Positions 35,819 to 43,893 of a stretch of DNA of 64,000 bases are shown one piece after another. Source of the stretch: Paracoccus alcaliphilus (GTDB lineage: Bacteria; Pseudomonadota; Alphaproteobacteria; Rhodobacterales; Rhodobacteraceae); the NCBI RefSeq assembly GCF_028553725.1, contig NZ_CP067124.1, positions 2,614,001 through 2,678,000 of the forward strand, written 5' to 3'. The position numbers and the translations under genes are program-made. The notes below the pieces were generated by a model. That model saw nothing but the letters and a program-made list of their open reading frames with translations. It had not been told where the DNA came from and ran no database searches. Numbering within the stretch: the first letter of the stretch is position 1; every line of letters starts with the position of its first letter.

Positions 35819-36154
35819 TCAGGCGTTGAGGCGCGAAATGGCCTTCTGGATGCTGGCGTCGATGCCAGAGGTGTCAGTCTCCGGCGGCGTCAGCGGGATG
35901 GTTTCATTGCCCACTTCGTCGTAGCGGATGCCGTCCGGGTTGCCGCTCGGCAGGTAGGATGCCCGCAGCGCGGCCTTGCTGGTGTAAAGCTTGCCGTCCG
36001 CGCCGCTGTAGAGCGGTTCATCCAGCATATCGCTGGCCAGCATCGGGCATGGAAAAGCCCCGCGCGCTGGTGCGATGCGGGGCTTGTGGATCTTCGGCAG
36101 AGGTTTTGACCAGTCGATGAGGTCATACCCGCGCCGGTATGCGTCGTCAGCCAT
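35819..36154 (-). CDS. Hypothetical phage protein upstream of scaffold
   Basis: A 111-residue protein. AGGAGG stands 5 nt before the ATG at 36154, an unusually good ribosome site. The C-terminal part (EPLYSGADGKLYTSKAALR) looks like small head-region proteins of alphaproteobacterial phages, though I cannot name a family. A terminator-like hairpin lies inside the gene at 36053-36085. Confidence 0.55.
   Translation of the reverse strand: MADDAYRRGYDLIDWSKPLPKIHKPRIAPARGAFPCPMLASDMLDEPLYSGADGKLYTSKAALRASYLPSGNPDGIRYDEVGNETIPLTPPETDTSGIDASIQKAISRLNA
36053..36085 (-). terminator. Terminator-like hairpin inside a coding region
   Basis: Minus strand: AAGCCCCGC and GCGGGGCTT around a 13-nt loop, then TTCC. 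The T-run is short. It lies within the 111-aa gene, so it could attenuate late transcription or be an incidental coding feature. Confidence 0.45.
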
Positions 36155-36163
36155 CGCGGCCTC

Positions 36164-36373
36164 CTATTCCGGGATCATGTGCGCGGCGCTGGCGTATGCA
36201 CCTGTCACTTCGCGGCTGAATGTTTTCATATCAGCACGGGAAAGAACGCGTCCCGACAGGGGGCACGCGGCGATTGGGTGCTGTTGATTTTCAGGCCCCA
36301 AGGGAAACGTTCTTGCCTTGCAGATTGCACACTCGAACGCGTCATTTTGTTGGCCCTGAACAAGCAAAGACAT
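36164..36373 (-). CDS. Small Cys-containing phage protein
   Basis: A 69-residue protein starting MSLLVQGQQND with a GAGGT ribosome site 4 nt upstream. It contains CAIC and a later Cys (AACPLSG), suggesting a small zinc-binding module. Its start lies just beyond the stop of the SDR gene and its stop just before the ribosome site of the next gene. Confidence 0.5.
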   Translation of the reverse strand: MSLLVQGQQNDAFECAICKARTFPLGPENQQHPIAACPLSGRVLSRADMKTFSREVTGAYASAAHMIPE

Positions 36374-36380
36374 GACTACC

Positions 36381-37121
36381 TCAAAAATTGGCCCGATCAG
36401 CGGGAACTTGGTGCTTGACAAGCGGTCCGCCAATAAAACTCCATCTGTCGGCATCGACCAAGGGAAATTTATCTGCATTATCCACGGCGTCGAACCGTCC
36501 GTCAGAGTGTATCCACTCGTGATCTTCATTAGTCCCCGAGCAACCCCAGATAACCGGGCAGCGTGGGCTTGTGATATCTGCCGCGTAACGGATGCAGGTC
36601 GCCAGATCGCGCGGTGAAATCCAGATTGCGCGATCTCGTCTCGTTCCTCTCGGCTTTGGCGATACAACCCCTATGCGGATGATGCTGGCCGACAGCCCAA
36701 ACTCCCTAACCATCTTCTCTCGAAGCACATGCATTTGCCCATAGAAGCTGCTCGTCCTCGGAGGGGATGCAGGGGATATGCCTTCGCCTAGTTCGTAGTC
36801 TGCCACGACGTGCATGCTGCTCAGCAGAACAATGCGCTTCACGCCAGCAACCTTCATCGCATCGAGGACGCACCGAAAGGGCGGGATCATGGATGCCTCG
36901 ATCTCAGCATCCGGCTTCTTCCACCCCACCCCGACAGCGTGAATGACCGTGTCATGGCCCGCCATCGCCTCGGCCACGAGACGCGGATCGCACAGGGCCA
37001 GTTCCGCGACATCATCTGCGCGTCTTACATCCGTTCGTGTGATCTCGTCGCGGTCGAAGTAAGGCGAAATGAGAGTCGCCGCCACACCGGCACCGCCTGT
37101 CATGAAAAATTTCTTCGCCAT
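36381..37121 (-). CDS. NAD(P)-binding extended-SDR (epimerase-like) protein
   Basis: A 246-residue protein with an N-terminal nucleotide-binding loop (MTGGAGVAAT), HAVGVGWKKPD and IVLLSSMHVVADY, the usual strands of NAD-dependent epimerase/dehydratases. The family active site YxxxK is represented by YGQMH, so the catalytic Lys is replaced by His. It might modify a surface sugar, or have lost catalysis. It lies with the tailspike gene between portal and scaffold genes, an insertion in the head cluster. Start ATG 37121 gives the family N-terminus; 37136 is also possible. Confidence 0.65.
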   Translation of the reverse strand: MAKKFFMTGGAGVAATLISPYFDRDEITRTDVRRADDVAELALCDPRLVAEAMAGHDTVIHAVGVGWKKPDAEIEASMIPPFRCVLDAMKVAGVKRIVLLSSMHVVADYELGEGISPASPPRTSSFYGQMHVLREKMVREFGLSASIIRIGVVSPKPRGTRRDRAIWISPRDLATCIRYAADITSPRCPVIWGCSGTNEDHEWIHSDGRFDAVDNADKFPLVDADRWSFIGGPLVKHQVPADRANF

Positions 37122-37145
37122 CCCGTCCTCCATCACACCGTTACG

Positions 37146-38969
37146 TCACGACGGGATCGCGTCGGCGAGCGCCTGTAGCGCCTCCGTCAGCGATCCGCCC
37201 GCGAAGCTGAAATTGGCAGCCGTGATGGCCCCGATCTGGATGTTGTCCGGGTGCGAAGGCTCTAACCACCCGGAGCCGTCCCACCAGATCGGCCTACCAA
37301 TCGTCATGTCGAAACTAAGTTCGCCAAGCTGGGCGTTGGTTGGGCGGGCCGCTGTCGTCGTCGCCTGCTGCGTGGCGAGGAACATCCAAGTCGTCCACGC
37401 ATTTCCGGTCGTGTTGCGGTGCCGGATCGCCATGCGGTTGCGCCCGTTGAAGGTGTTGCAATATGCGATCTGGGTGGAGACGGTTTCTCCGGTATAGATG
37501 TTCTCGATCACCCATCCTTGGTTGGCGATGGGGTTTCCGGTCGCACTGAGGGCGGTCCTGACGCGGCGATGTGCGTTGGCCATCGTGTCTATGTTCGCGA
37601 CTTGAGGCGGCAGTCTCTGGCCCGTCATGGCCCCGTGCCCGATCTTCATCAGCCGACCTTCGGTGCTGTCGTCGGGGTTGCTCTCGACGGCTGTTCCGGT
37701 CACTTCTCCCGGAATGATCGTGATCTGATCCGTTCCCGCTCCGCCGCGATCTACGGTCATTTCAACGCGGTCCTGCGTTCCGACCGTGCCGGTGTAGGCA
37801 GGGTTTCCATTGCCGATGAATACGGTGGCAAAATATTTGTTGTAGTTCCCGCCATCGAAATCAAACGGTGTCAGGCCACCAGTAGCCGACACGGTGAATT
37901 CGCTCTTATCACCAGAGTTGCTCACAATTGGGATAGTGGTTGACCCAAGGCCGCCCGGCTGACACACCACGTCGAACAGGTTGTAGTAGCCCTCGTTGCG
38001 GACATAAGCCCCGTCGATCTGGTTATAGACATAGACCGAAAAGCGGTTGCGGTCGCCAGCATTGAAAACGCCCGCCGTCTTGGCAGTCTCGACGTTGACG
38101 CCGAAATACGACCCGCCGCCGCCTGCGACCACGCCGATGCCGTAGCGGTGGCAATTCGTATGGATGCCCTTGCGCCAGATCGCGCCATTGGACCAGCGCA
38201 CCAGCTTGGTGATGTGCGCGGCGTCGAAGGTGTTATCAGCCGCCTGCGACGGGCTGGCGATGTTGATGTTTGACCAGTTGCTGTCGCTAATTTGCCAGTC
38301 AATCCCATGCCCGCCGCATACGTCGATAAAAACGCCCTCAAGGTTGGCGTTATACGGGCTGGTCCCCGACCCGCCGACATTCATGTAATAGCAGCGCAGG
38401 CCATGCCGAGGCGCATTGCGAACGTAAAAATTACGCAGCAGGAAATCCCGACCGTAGATGCAGACGCCATCGCCTGCCACATCGCTGAAACCGCCGCGGC
38501 CCGATTGGTTCGCGTCAATCTCCAGATCATCGAGGACGAAGCCCTGTGAGCCTCCCGCCGCGCTGTTGCCGTTGGCGGAAAGCGTAGCCCAGTCCCGCGT
38601 CTCCAGAACGTTGCCGGTCAGGCTATCCAGCGCCCGGATAACCGCCCGTCCCGCGTGACCCCTGATCGAGGTCTTGGTCCCAAGCAGCAGCGTCTGGCCC
38701 GTATTCCACGCCCATCCGAGCGCAGGCAGCCAAAGCGTCCCGCCGCCTTGATCGTCCAGAAAGTCCAGAGCCGCCTGAATGGCGGGGCCATCGTCCCCGA
38801 CGCCGGTTGCTCCGAAGTCGAACGGGGTGACGCCAGCGGCCAGCTTGGCGCGCTCGGCAATCGCAAGCGCCTCGGAGCCATCCGCCTCGTCGATCTCTTT
38901 CGCGACCTCGACCGACAGTCGGTAGGGCATGCCCAGACGCGTGAACCGCAGCGATTTATGCATGGCCAT
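37146..38969 (-). CDS. Tailspike with pectate-lyase-like beta-helix
   Basis: A 607-residue protein. FDFGATGVGDDGPAIQAAL near residue 50 is the classic entry motif of pectate-lyase-superfamily tailspikes, followed by about 250 residues of beta-helix-like repeats (CIYGRDFLLRNFYVRN, GVFIDVCGGHGIDW). The C-terminal third (TYTGETVSTQ-like region, then IGRPIWWDGSGWLEPS) resembles fibre tip modules. It probably binds and degrades host polysaccharide. Its place between portal and scaffold genes is unusual, since such genes normally sit in the tail cluster. Confidence 0.75.
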   Translation of the reverse strand: MAMHKSLRFTRLGMPYRLSVEVAKEIDEADGSEALAIAERAKLAAGVTPFDFGATGVGDDGPAIQAALDFLDDQGGGTLWLPALGWAWNTGQTLLLGTKTSIRGHAGRAVIRALDSLTGNVLETRDWATLSANGNSAAGGSQGFVLDDLEIDANQSGRGGFSDVAGDGVCIYGRDFLLRNFYVRNAPRHGLRCYYMNVGGSGTSPYNANLEGVFIDVCGGHGIDWQISDSNWSNINIASPSQAADNTFDAAHITKLVRWSNGAIWRKGIHTNCHRYGIGVVAGGGGSYFGVNVETAKTAGVFNAGDRNRFSVYVYNQIDGAYVRNEGYYNLFDVVCQPGGLGSTTIPIVSNSGDKSEFTVSATGGLTPFDFDGGNYNKYFATVFIGNGNPAYTGTVGTQDRVEMTVDRGGAGTDQITIIPGEVTGTAVESNPDDSTEGRLMKIGHGAMTGQRLPPQVANIDTMANAHRRVRTALSATGNPIANQGWVIENIYTGETVSTQIAYCNTFNGRNRMAIRHRNTTGNAWTTWMFLATQQATTTAARPTNAQLGELSFDMTIGRPIWWDGSGWLEPSHPDNIQIGAITAANFSFAGGSLTEALQALADAIPS

Positions 38970-38984
38970 ACGTCACCTCAATGC

Positions 38985-39003
38985 AAAAAGCCCCGCGCGG
39001 GGC
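38985..39003 (-). terminator. Rho-independent terminator after portal
   Basis: Minus strand: GCCCC-GCGC-GGGGC followed by TTTTTG, 26 nt after the portal stop and just before the tailspike gene. Confidence 0.75.
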
Positions 39004-39029
39004 GGGGTTGGTGTGGTCTGTCTGGCGGG

Positions 39030-41297
39030 TCATTTCGGCGGCTGCCTCTCGGCTATCTGCTGCTGTCGGTCAGCCCGTTCCTCGCCTCGCGCCCGGAACT
39101 GAGCCTCGGTCTGCCGGTCCTGCGCAGCCATTGCCTGATCGGCGCTGCGCATCTCGATATCGACCGCGGTCTTGATGTCCTCGCGTTCCTCTCGCTGTGC
39201 TTCCAGCCCCAGCTTTTGCTCGGCAAGCATGATTTCCGCGTGGATCTTCTCGATATCCGCCTGCGTCTTGGCGATCTTGCCTTCCGCATCCTGAACGGAC
39301 AGCGCGAATTCCTGCTGCGACTGGCTGGCCTTCTCTTGCGCCTCTGCCGCCTTTAGCTGCAACTCCTGCATCTTCAACTGCGCATTCGCCTGATTAGCCT
39401 CGGTCTGCGACTGGACCTTGGCCATTTCCGCCTCTGCCAGCTTCATCTGGGCGGCAGCCAGACCTTCATCTTCGCCTTCGCCTTGCTGACCCATGCGGTC
39501 GGCGATCTGCGGCGCGCTATCCACGAAATCATCAATCAGGCCCTCAAGTTCTCGACCCACACGATACGGGGCCAGAGCGAATTTGATCGTCGCTCCAGCC
39601 AGCGCCAGCGCCTCAGGACCCATCTGCGCCATAGGTGCAAGCCCCGCCATCGACCCCATGAATACCTGCATGAACTCGGCCCGGCTGGCCTTTTCCTCGG
39701 CCTCGTCGGGATAGATCGTGCTGTCCGTCTCGATATCCAGCACGAAAGGCCGAAGCTTCTCGTCCTGCAAAAACTCCATGACCTGATCAATCGTGACCTG
39801 ATCACCAGCCTGACGGATCTGCGGTGCCCATTTGGCTAGGATTTCCTGCTGCTGCGCCTGTAGCTGCTGCGGGTCCGCCTGACCCTGCTGGACAGCCTGT
39901 TCCGCCTGCTCGGCAAAACCCTCCAGTTCGTCCTTGGCCTGCTTCTCCAGCGCCGCGACCTGTTTTTTCACGTCAGCATCAGTCGGCAGGTCCATCTGCG
40001 CCATATCGATCAGCGTGTCCTGGTCGAAATCCTCGGCCATGATTTCCGCGCCGAGGCGAACCAGATCCCGCGCAATGCGGACCAGCGCCTGCTGTTTGTC
40101 GCGGACCCGCGCCGAACCATTCTGCTGTTTGATCCGCTGCGCGCCATACGTCTCATCAGCCTGCGTCTGACCGCGCATGATGTCGGACAGGCCGACGATC
40201 TGATACACGTCATCGATCAACTGACGGCGCAATTCAGCGCAGGCGAGGATGGTCTGCGCCACCTGATCGATCGGCAGCCATACAATCCCGTCGCTGCCGC
40301 TGCCGAATGCCGCCAGAGACGACACCGGCACCATGATTTTGCCATCGTCCTGCAGGCTCATCGCCGCCTCGATGGCGTCACCAATCTCACCGCCCGCTGC
40401 GTAAAATCCCTTTAGAACCAGCGCCTTGCCTAGACCATGCATGCGGGACGTAAGGTCGTTAATTTCCTCCAACTGATCCTTGTAATAGACCATATCCGGC
40501 ACGGGGATGAGTGTGCGCCGCTGCACAGTCGAATATGCAGGCTCGGGGCACGGAAAGAACCCCTCCAGCGTCAAATGCGGCTCGGCGTCCTCCAGCACCG
40601 TCTCGACGCCCTCGCTGACCCAGACGACGCGATTGCCGGGTTTGTGCCAGATCTCCCAGACCCCGCATTTCTCGCGGTGATCCGTGGCACCTGTGACGAC
40701 CTGTCCCTCACCGGGTCGCGTCGAATAGCTGGCATTCGCGGCAGCCTCTGCGCCGAAACGCTCGCGCATCTCCCTGCGGGTCAGCCAGCCACGCCGGGCA
40801 ACCCATGACACATCGCACCAGCGGCGCGCAGGCTCGTGCAGGAAATCGCGCCGGTCAACATGCTCGTAGCAAACACGCTCGCCGTTGTCGTCGTCCTCGT
40901 AGCGCACCCACGCGGCCCCACGCCCGACAATCGCCAGATCATCGCGCAGTGCCTGCATGGTCCCGTCGATATCGGCCATGTCGAAACTGACCACGCAGCC
41001 GCGTTCGAGGAACTCAGACGCCGTGCGATACAGCGGGCGGCGGTCCTTGAATTTCGGCGTGACAACCGGGATTGGCGACCGGGCATAGATCGCGGGAAGC
41101 ATGACCTGGATGTTGGACCAGAACAGCGCAAACTGCCGATCACGCGCAGCCCCTGCCATCCGCTCCAGATCGGAATACAGCCGGTCGATATTGTCGGCCT
41201 TGCCCTGCCATCCGTCGAAATACCGCTCGGCATCCTCGATCATTTCCAGCCATTCAGCCGACCGGGACGGCTCGTCGATGTCGTCAATGTCGGTCAT
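39030..41297 (-). CDS. Portal protein (P22-sized)
   Basis: A 755-residue portal through which DNA enters and leaves the capsid. The N-terminal half contains AERYFDGWQGKADNIDRLYSD, FWSNIQVMLPAIYARSPIPVV and TSRMHGLGKALVLKG-like blocks typical of large podovirus portals. The C-terminal 150 residues are a long Gln/Glu/Ala coiled coil (EMAKVQSQTEANQANAQ), fitting a barrel extension as in P22. It overlaps the terminase stop by 4 nt. Confidence 0.85.
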   Translation of the reverse strand: MTDIDDIDEPSRSAEWLEMIEDAERYFDGWQGKADNIDRLYSDLERMAGAARDRQFALFWSNIQVMLPAIYARSPIPVVTPKFKDRRPLYRTASEFLERGCVVSFDMADIDGTMQALRDDLAIVGRGAAWVRYEDDDNGERVCYEHVDRRDFLHEPARRWCDVSWVARRGWLTRREMRERFGAEAAANASYSTRPGEGQVVTGATDHREKCGVWEIWHKPGNRVVWVSEGVETVLEDAEPHLTLEGFFPCPEPAYSTVQRRTLIPVPDMVYYKDQLEEINDLTSRMHGLGKALVLKGFYAAGGEIGDAIEAAMSLQDDGKIMVPVSSLAAFGSGSDGIVWLPIDQVAQTILACAELRRQLIDDVYQIVGLSDIMRGQTQADETYGAQRIKQQNGSARVRDKQQALVRIARDLVRLGAEIMAEDFDQDTLIDMAQMDLPTDADVKKQVAALEKQAKDELEGFAEQAEQAVQQGQADPQQLQAQQQEILAKWAPQIRQAGDQVTIDQVMEFLQDEKLRPFVLDIETDSTIYPDEAEEKASRAEFMQVFMGSMAGLAPMAQMGPEALALAGATIKFALAPYRVGRELEGLIDDFVDSAPQIADRMGQQGEGEDEGLAAAQMKLAEAEMAKVQSQTEANQANAQLKMQELQLKAAEAQEKASQSQQEFALSVQDAEGKIAKTQADIEKIHAEIMLAEQKLGLEAQREEREDIKTAVDIEMRSADQAMAAQDRQTEAQFRARGEERADRQQQIAERQPPK

Positions 41298-42676
41298 AGG
41301 CTAATTCTCCCGCTCTTGTTGAGCGTCGGCGGCACCATGCGGACACGGGCGGCGGTGGTTTCTGCGATGTGGGGGCGCAGGAATGCAGTTGACGGCACCG
41401 TGCGCCATGCCAGCGACAGGTAGCGAAAACTATCCGCTAGGTGGCTCGTCCAGTCATGCAACGGGTTGGCCTTGAATGCCTTTTTGTCGTCGTCCCACTC
41501 GCGTCTGTATTGCTCCAGCGCGGACAGGCCTACATCCTCGCACCGGCTGTGGAACACGCAGCGTGGCAGCGTCTGGCGCACCGCGTTGATGCCGTCCAGC
41601 AATCCTGCGTTCGTCACTAGCTGAGGATGCAGGCCAAGACCTCTCATCGTCTCGACGCGCGTCCGCCCGCTTCCCCATTCCTTGACTTTGGCATCATGCG
41701 GCACGAAATCAATGCCGTCCTGCCAGCCGTGCTCATCGCGGCGCTTGGCGATCACCTCAGCGTAGTGATCAACCCCAGCCCCGCTGGCGCTGTAGCAGTC
41801 CAGCACGAACACCTGACCGCCTGCGACCTGAAACCACCAGATGCTGGTATCGTCCCGCACCCCGATGTCCCATGCGCGATGCACGGGCCTGCCGGGGATG
41901 GCCTCCAGCGTCGGATCGATCCGCCCCTCGTTGCGAACCGCCACCATCTCGCGGGCGTAGAATGCGCCGAGGATGGCAGCGTTGAAACTGCACAGGTATT
42001 CCTGCTCGAATTGAGCCTGCCCGATATCCTCGCCGAACAGGGCGATGTAATCCGTCAGCCGGATTTCCTCTAACTCCGCGCCCTCATATGCCCGCGTATG
42101 CTCAACGCTCAGGCGCTCAGCGAACCAGTCAGGGTTATCCTGCGCCATGTTGAACAGGGCGTGGGCGTGGTTTCGCCCCCTAGGGGTTGTGATAAACGCA
42201 GCCCAGCCGTCATTCTCTCGCATCATCGGACTGATGAAGCCCCACGACGCCGGATTGCAGAGCGCCCACTCGGAAAACGTGACCCCGGCAACACCAGCCC
42301 CCACGAGGCTGTTATAGCGGTCTGACCCGATCACCTGCCATGTCGCCCCGTTCTTGAAGCGAATGAACATCTCGTTATCGTTGATGCCGTCCCTGATGGC
42401 GTTAGGAAACGCCTCGTCTATCCGCCTGATGCCCGTGTGGGGGTTGACCGCGTTCCAGATGGCTTTCCGCGCCTGCGCATATTCAGGCAGGCAATGCCAG
42501 TATGTCGCGGGCCTCTCAAATGCAGCGACAGCAGCACGGTGCAGCATCAGGTCGTCTTTACCTGCTCGTCGGTGCCATATGCCGATAGCGCGCTTGCCGC
42601 CCTTCTCCAGATAATCCCACAGCGGGCGCTGATATGGCCGAGGCGCCCAGCCGTTCGGCAGATCAATCGTCGCCAT
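41294..42676 (-). CDS. Terminase large subunit
   Basis: The 460-residue DNA-packaging motor. The Walker A variant HRRAGKDD lies near residue 37, the Walker B region VAGVTFSEWAL near 130, and nuclease-domain Asp residues in AWDIGVRDDTSIWW near 250. Length and motifs are normal. It overlaps the small-subunit gene by 14 nt and the portal start by 4 nt. Confidence 0.9.
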   Translation of the reverse strand: MATIDLPNGWAPRPYQRPLWDYLEKGGKRAIGIWHRRAGKDDLMLHRAAVAAFERPATYWHCLPEYAQARKAIWNAVNPHTGIRRIDEAFPNAIRDGINDNEMFIRFKNGATWQVIGSDRYNSLVGAGVAGVTFSEWALCNPASWGFISPMMRENDGWAAFITTPRGRNHAHALFNMAQDNPDWFAERLSVEHTRAYEGAELEEIRLTDYIALFGEDIGQAQFEQEYLCSFNAAILGAFYAREMVAVRNEGRIDPTLEAIPGRPVHRAWDIGVRDDTSIWWFQVAGGQVFVLDCYSASGAGVDHYAEVIAKRRDEHGWQDGIDFVPHDAKVKEWGSGRTRVETMRGLGLHPQLVTNAGLLDGINAVRQTLPRCVFHSRCEDVGLSALEQYRREWDDDKKAFKANPLHDWTSHLADSFRYLSLAWRTVPSTAFLRPHIAETTAARVRMVPPTLNKSGRISL

Positions 42677-42947
42677 ATCGCCGGATGATTACCTGCAACG
42701 GGCCACCATCAGCATCTGCCAGACCGAGAGACTGGTGCGGCCTGCCAAATCCTCGATCCAGAATGGCATTCGCGGCGGACACCCTGGCGCTATGCGGAGC
42801 CTCTGCATCCTGCATGACATCAACCAACGCCGACAGCGCGGCCTCTCCGTGCGTCTTGGCCCGCTCTGCTATGTCCATCTTGGCCTTTGCGACAGCGCCC
42901 GGCCTACGGCCTGCGCCGGGGCGCGCGCCTCCATGACCCTTTGCCAT
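42663..42947 (-). CDS. Putative terminase small subunit
   Basis: A 94-residue protein starting MAKGHGGARPGAGRRPG, a DNA-contacting N-terminus common in small phage packaging proteins, with a helical body (AALSALVDVMQD, ANAILDRGFGRP). It directly precedes and overlaps the large-subunit gene. Identification rests on position and the GGARPGAGRR motif. Confidence 0.65.
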   Translation of the reverse strand: MAKGHGGARPGAGRRPGAVAKAKMDIAERAKTHGEAALSALVDVMQDAEAPHSARVSAANAILDRGFGRPHQSLGLADADGGPLQVIIRRYGDD

Positions 42948-43070
42948 CTTGATTTCCTTGATTGTTATTCAAGTCTCCGCTGTCAGACTTGCTGCTGATG
43001 TGAGCGGGATGGTTTGCCAGAATCACCGGCCTGTGCTGAGATGGGGTTTCAGCTTTGAAAGGGTATGGCG

Positions 43071-43244
43071 ATGAGCGATAATATCAGCGTTAATTCCGAA
43101 CCGCTTCGTGAAGCTATTTCGCGAGCCATTCTTCAGGCTTGCTCTGATCTGGGAATCTCTGAAAAGGATGCCGTTGAAATCCACGACAGGGCAATTCGGA
43201 ACCTGAAAGATCAGGGATCTGTAGATCTTACCGTAAGCGAGTGA
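43071..43244 (+). CDS. Small plus-strand hypothetical protein (57 aa)
   Basis: A 57-residue frame (MSDNISVNSEPLREAIS...) with GAAAGGG upstream of its ATG, read against the late genes. It is AT-richer and uses codons less biased to G/C at third position than its neighbours. Its 3' end overlaps the 3' end of the minus-strand zinc-ribbon gene by 34 nt. Helical; family unknown. A possible further moron. Confidence 0.4.
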   Translation: MSDNISVNSEPLREAISRAILQACSDLGISEKDAVEIHDRAIRNLKDQGSVDLTVSE

Positions 43245-43447
43245 CCCGCACAGAATTGATTGATTGTAGAACCCCACGCTACCGAGCCGGGAACTCCATC
43301 AGCTGATCCGCACCCCGAAGAAAGCGAATACGGCCAGTTTGTGACCGGGACGCCGGGGTATGGCATCATCTTCATCGGAACGCACGGGCATCTCGTGACG
43401 CTTGGCGCGTTGCCGCCGCCGCATTTAGGGCAAATCCATCCCTGCAT
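43211..43447 (-). CDS. Small zinc-ribbon protein
   Basis: A 78-residue protein starting MQGWICPKCGGGNAPSV with a CPKC and a nearby CPC, a zinc-ribbon arrangement common in small phage proteins located before terminase genes. AAGGAGG lies 9 nt upstream of the ATG, an excellent ribosome site. It is the first late gene after the putative late promoter. Confidence 0.6.
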   Translation of the reverse strand: MQGWICPKCGGGNAPSVTRCPCVPMKMMPYPGVPVTNWPYSLSSGCGSADGVPGSVAWGSTINQFCAGHSLTVRSTDP

Positions 43448-43860
43448 CCCGATGCCCTCCTTGAATGAATGACCCGGCCACCGCGTTAGCGACGCCGGGC
43501 TGTGCCTGCCTACAGGCTTGGCGGATGACAGGCGGTGGAGGCCATCCCACCGGCCACGCTCTGAACGTGGACTTCAAGCCCGGATACTTGCGGTGATCAA
43601 TCCGCGCAGAGCCGGATACGATGTGAGCGCGGGCCTCAGCCACGATCGGCAAGCAACACCATGTCGTCACATGGCCGGTGGCACGGTTGCCGCTGTTGCG
43701 TTGGCTCTGTTCCGCGTGATCCGCGCTCAGGAGGATGTGACGGATGGGATTTGCACCCACCTGCCCGTGAGGGTCTGCAACTTGGCATCACATCCACCAA
43801 AGAGCGGAAGTGAGAAAAGGCGCAGCTTTCGCATACGCCCGTCCCGATCTTATAAAAATC
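43448..43860 (-). other. Long untranslated leader between late promoter and first late gene
   Basis: About 410 nt with no convincing gene. On the minus strand it contains a 63-nt element with an 8-bp closing stem (GGATGTGA / TCACATCC) and a 5-bp arm with a 7-nt loop (GTGGG TGCAAAT CCCAT) that resembles a T-arm, but no proper D or anticodon arm. It could be a structured leader, a decayed tRNA or an antitermination site. Confidence 0.4.
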
Positions 43861-43888
43861 ACCATAGCGACATCATGGATATTGTCAA
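43861..43888 (-). promoter_or_regulatory. Candidate late promoter
   Basis: Minus strand: TTGACA (43888-43883), 16-bp spacer, TATGGT (43866-43861), in a locally AT-rich gap between the end of the early operon and the late genes. Good sigma-70 consensus. It points into the terminase and structural genes. Confidence 0.55.
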
Positions 43889-43893
43889 GCGCC

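Noticed and set aside
43260..43472. 70-codon plus-strand frame across the zinc-ribbon gene
   Set aside because: TTG start, no ribosome site, and antisense to a gene with a strong ribosome site and CPKC motif.
43425..43760. 111-codon minus-strand frame in the late leader
   Set aside because: No ribosome site or family pattern, and it runs through the ribosome site and start of the zinc-ribbon gene.
43735..43800. Possible minus-strand tRNA with a GGGTGCAAATCCC T-arm-like hairpin
   Set aside because: There is an 8-bp closing stem and a T-arm-like loop, but no acceptable D arm or 5/7/5 anticodon arm, and the total length is only about 63 nt. Kept as a structured-leader observation only.
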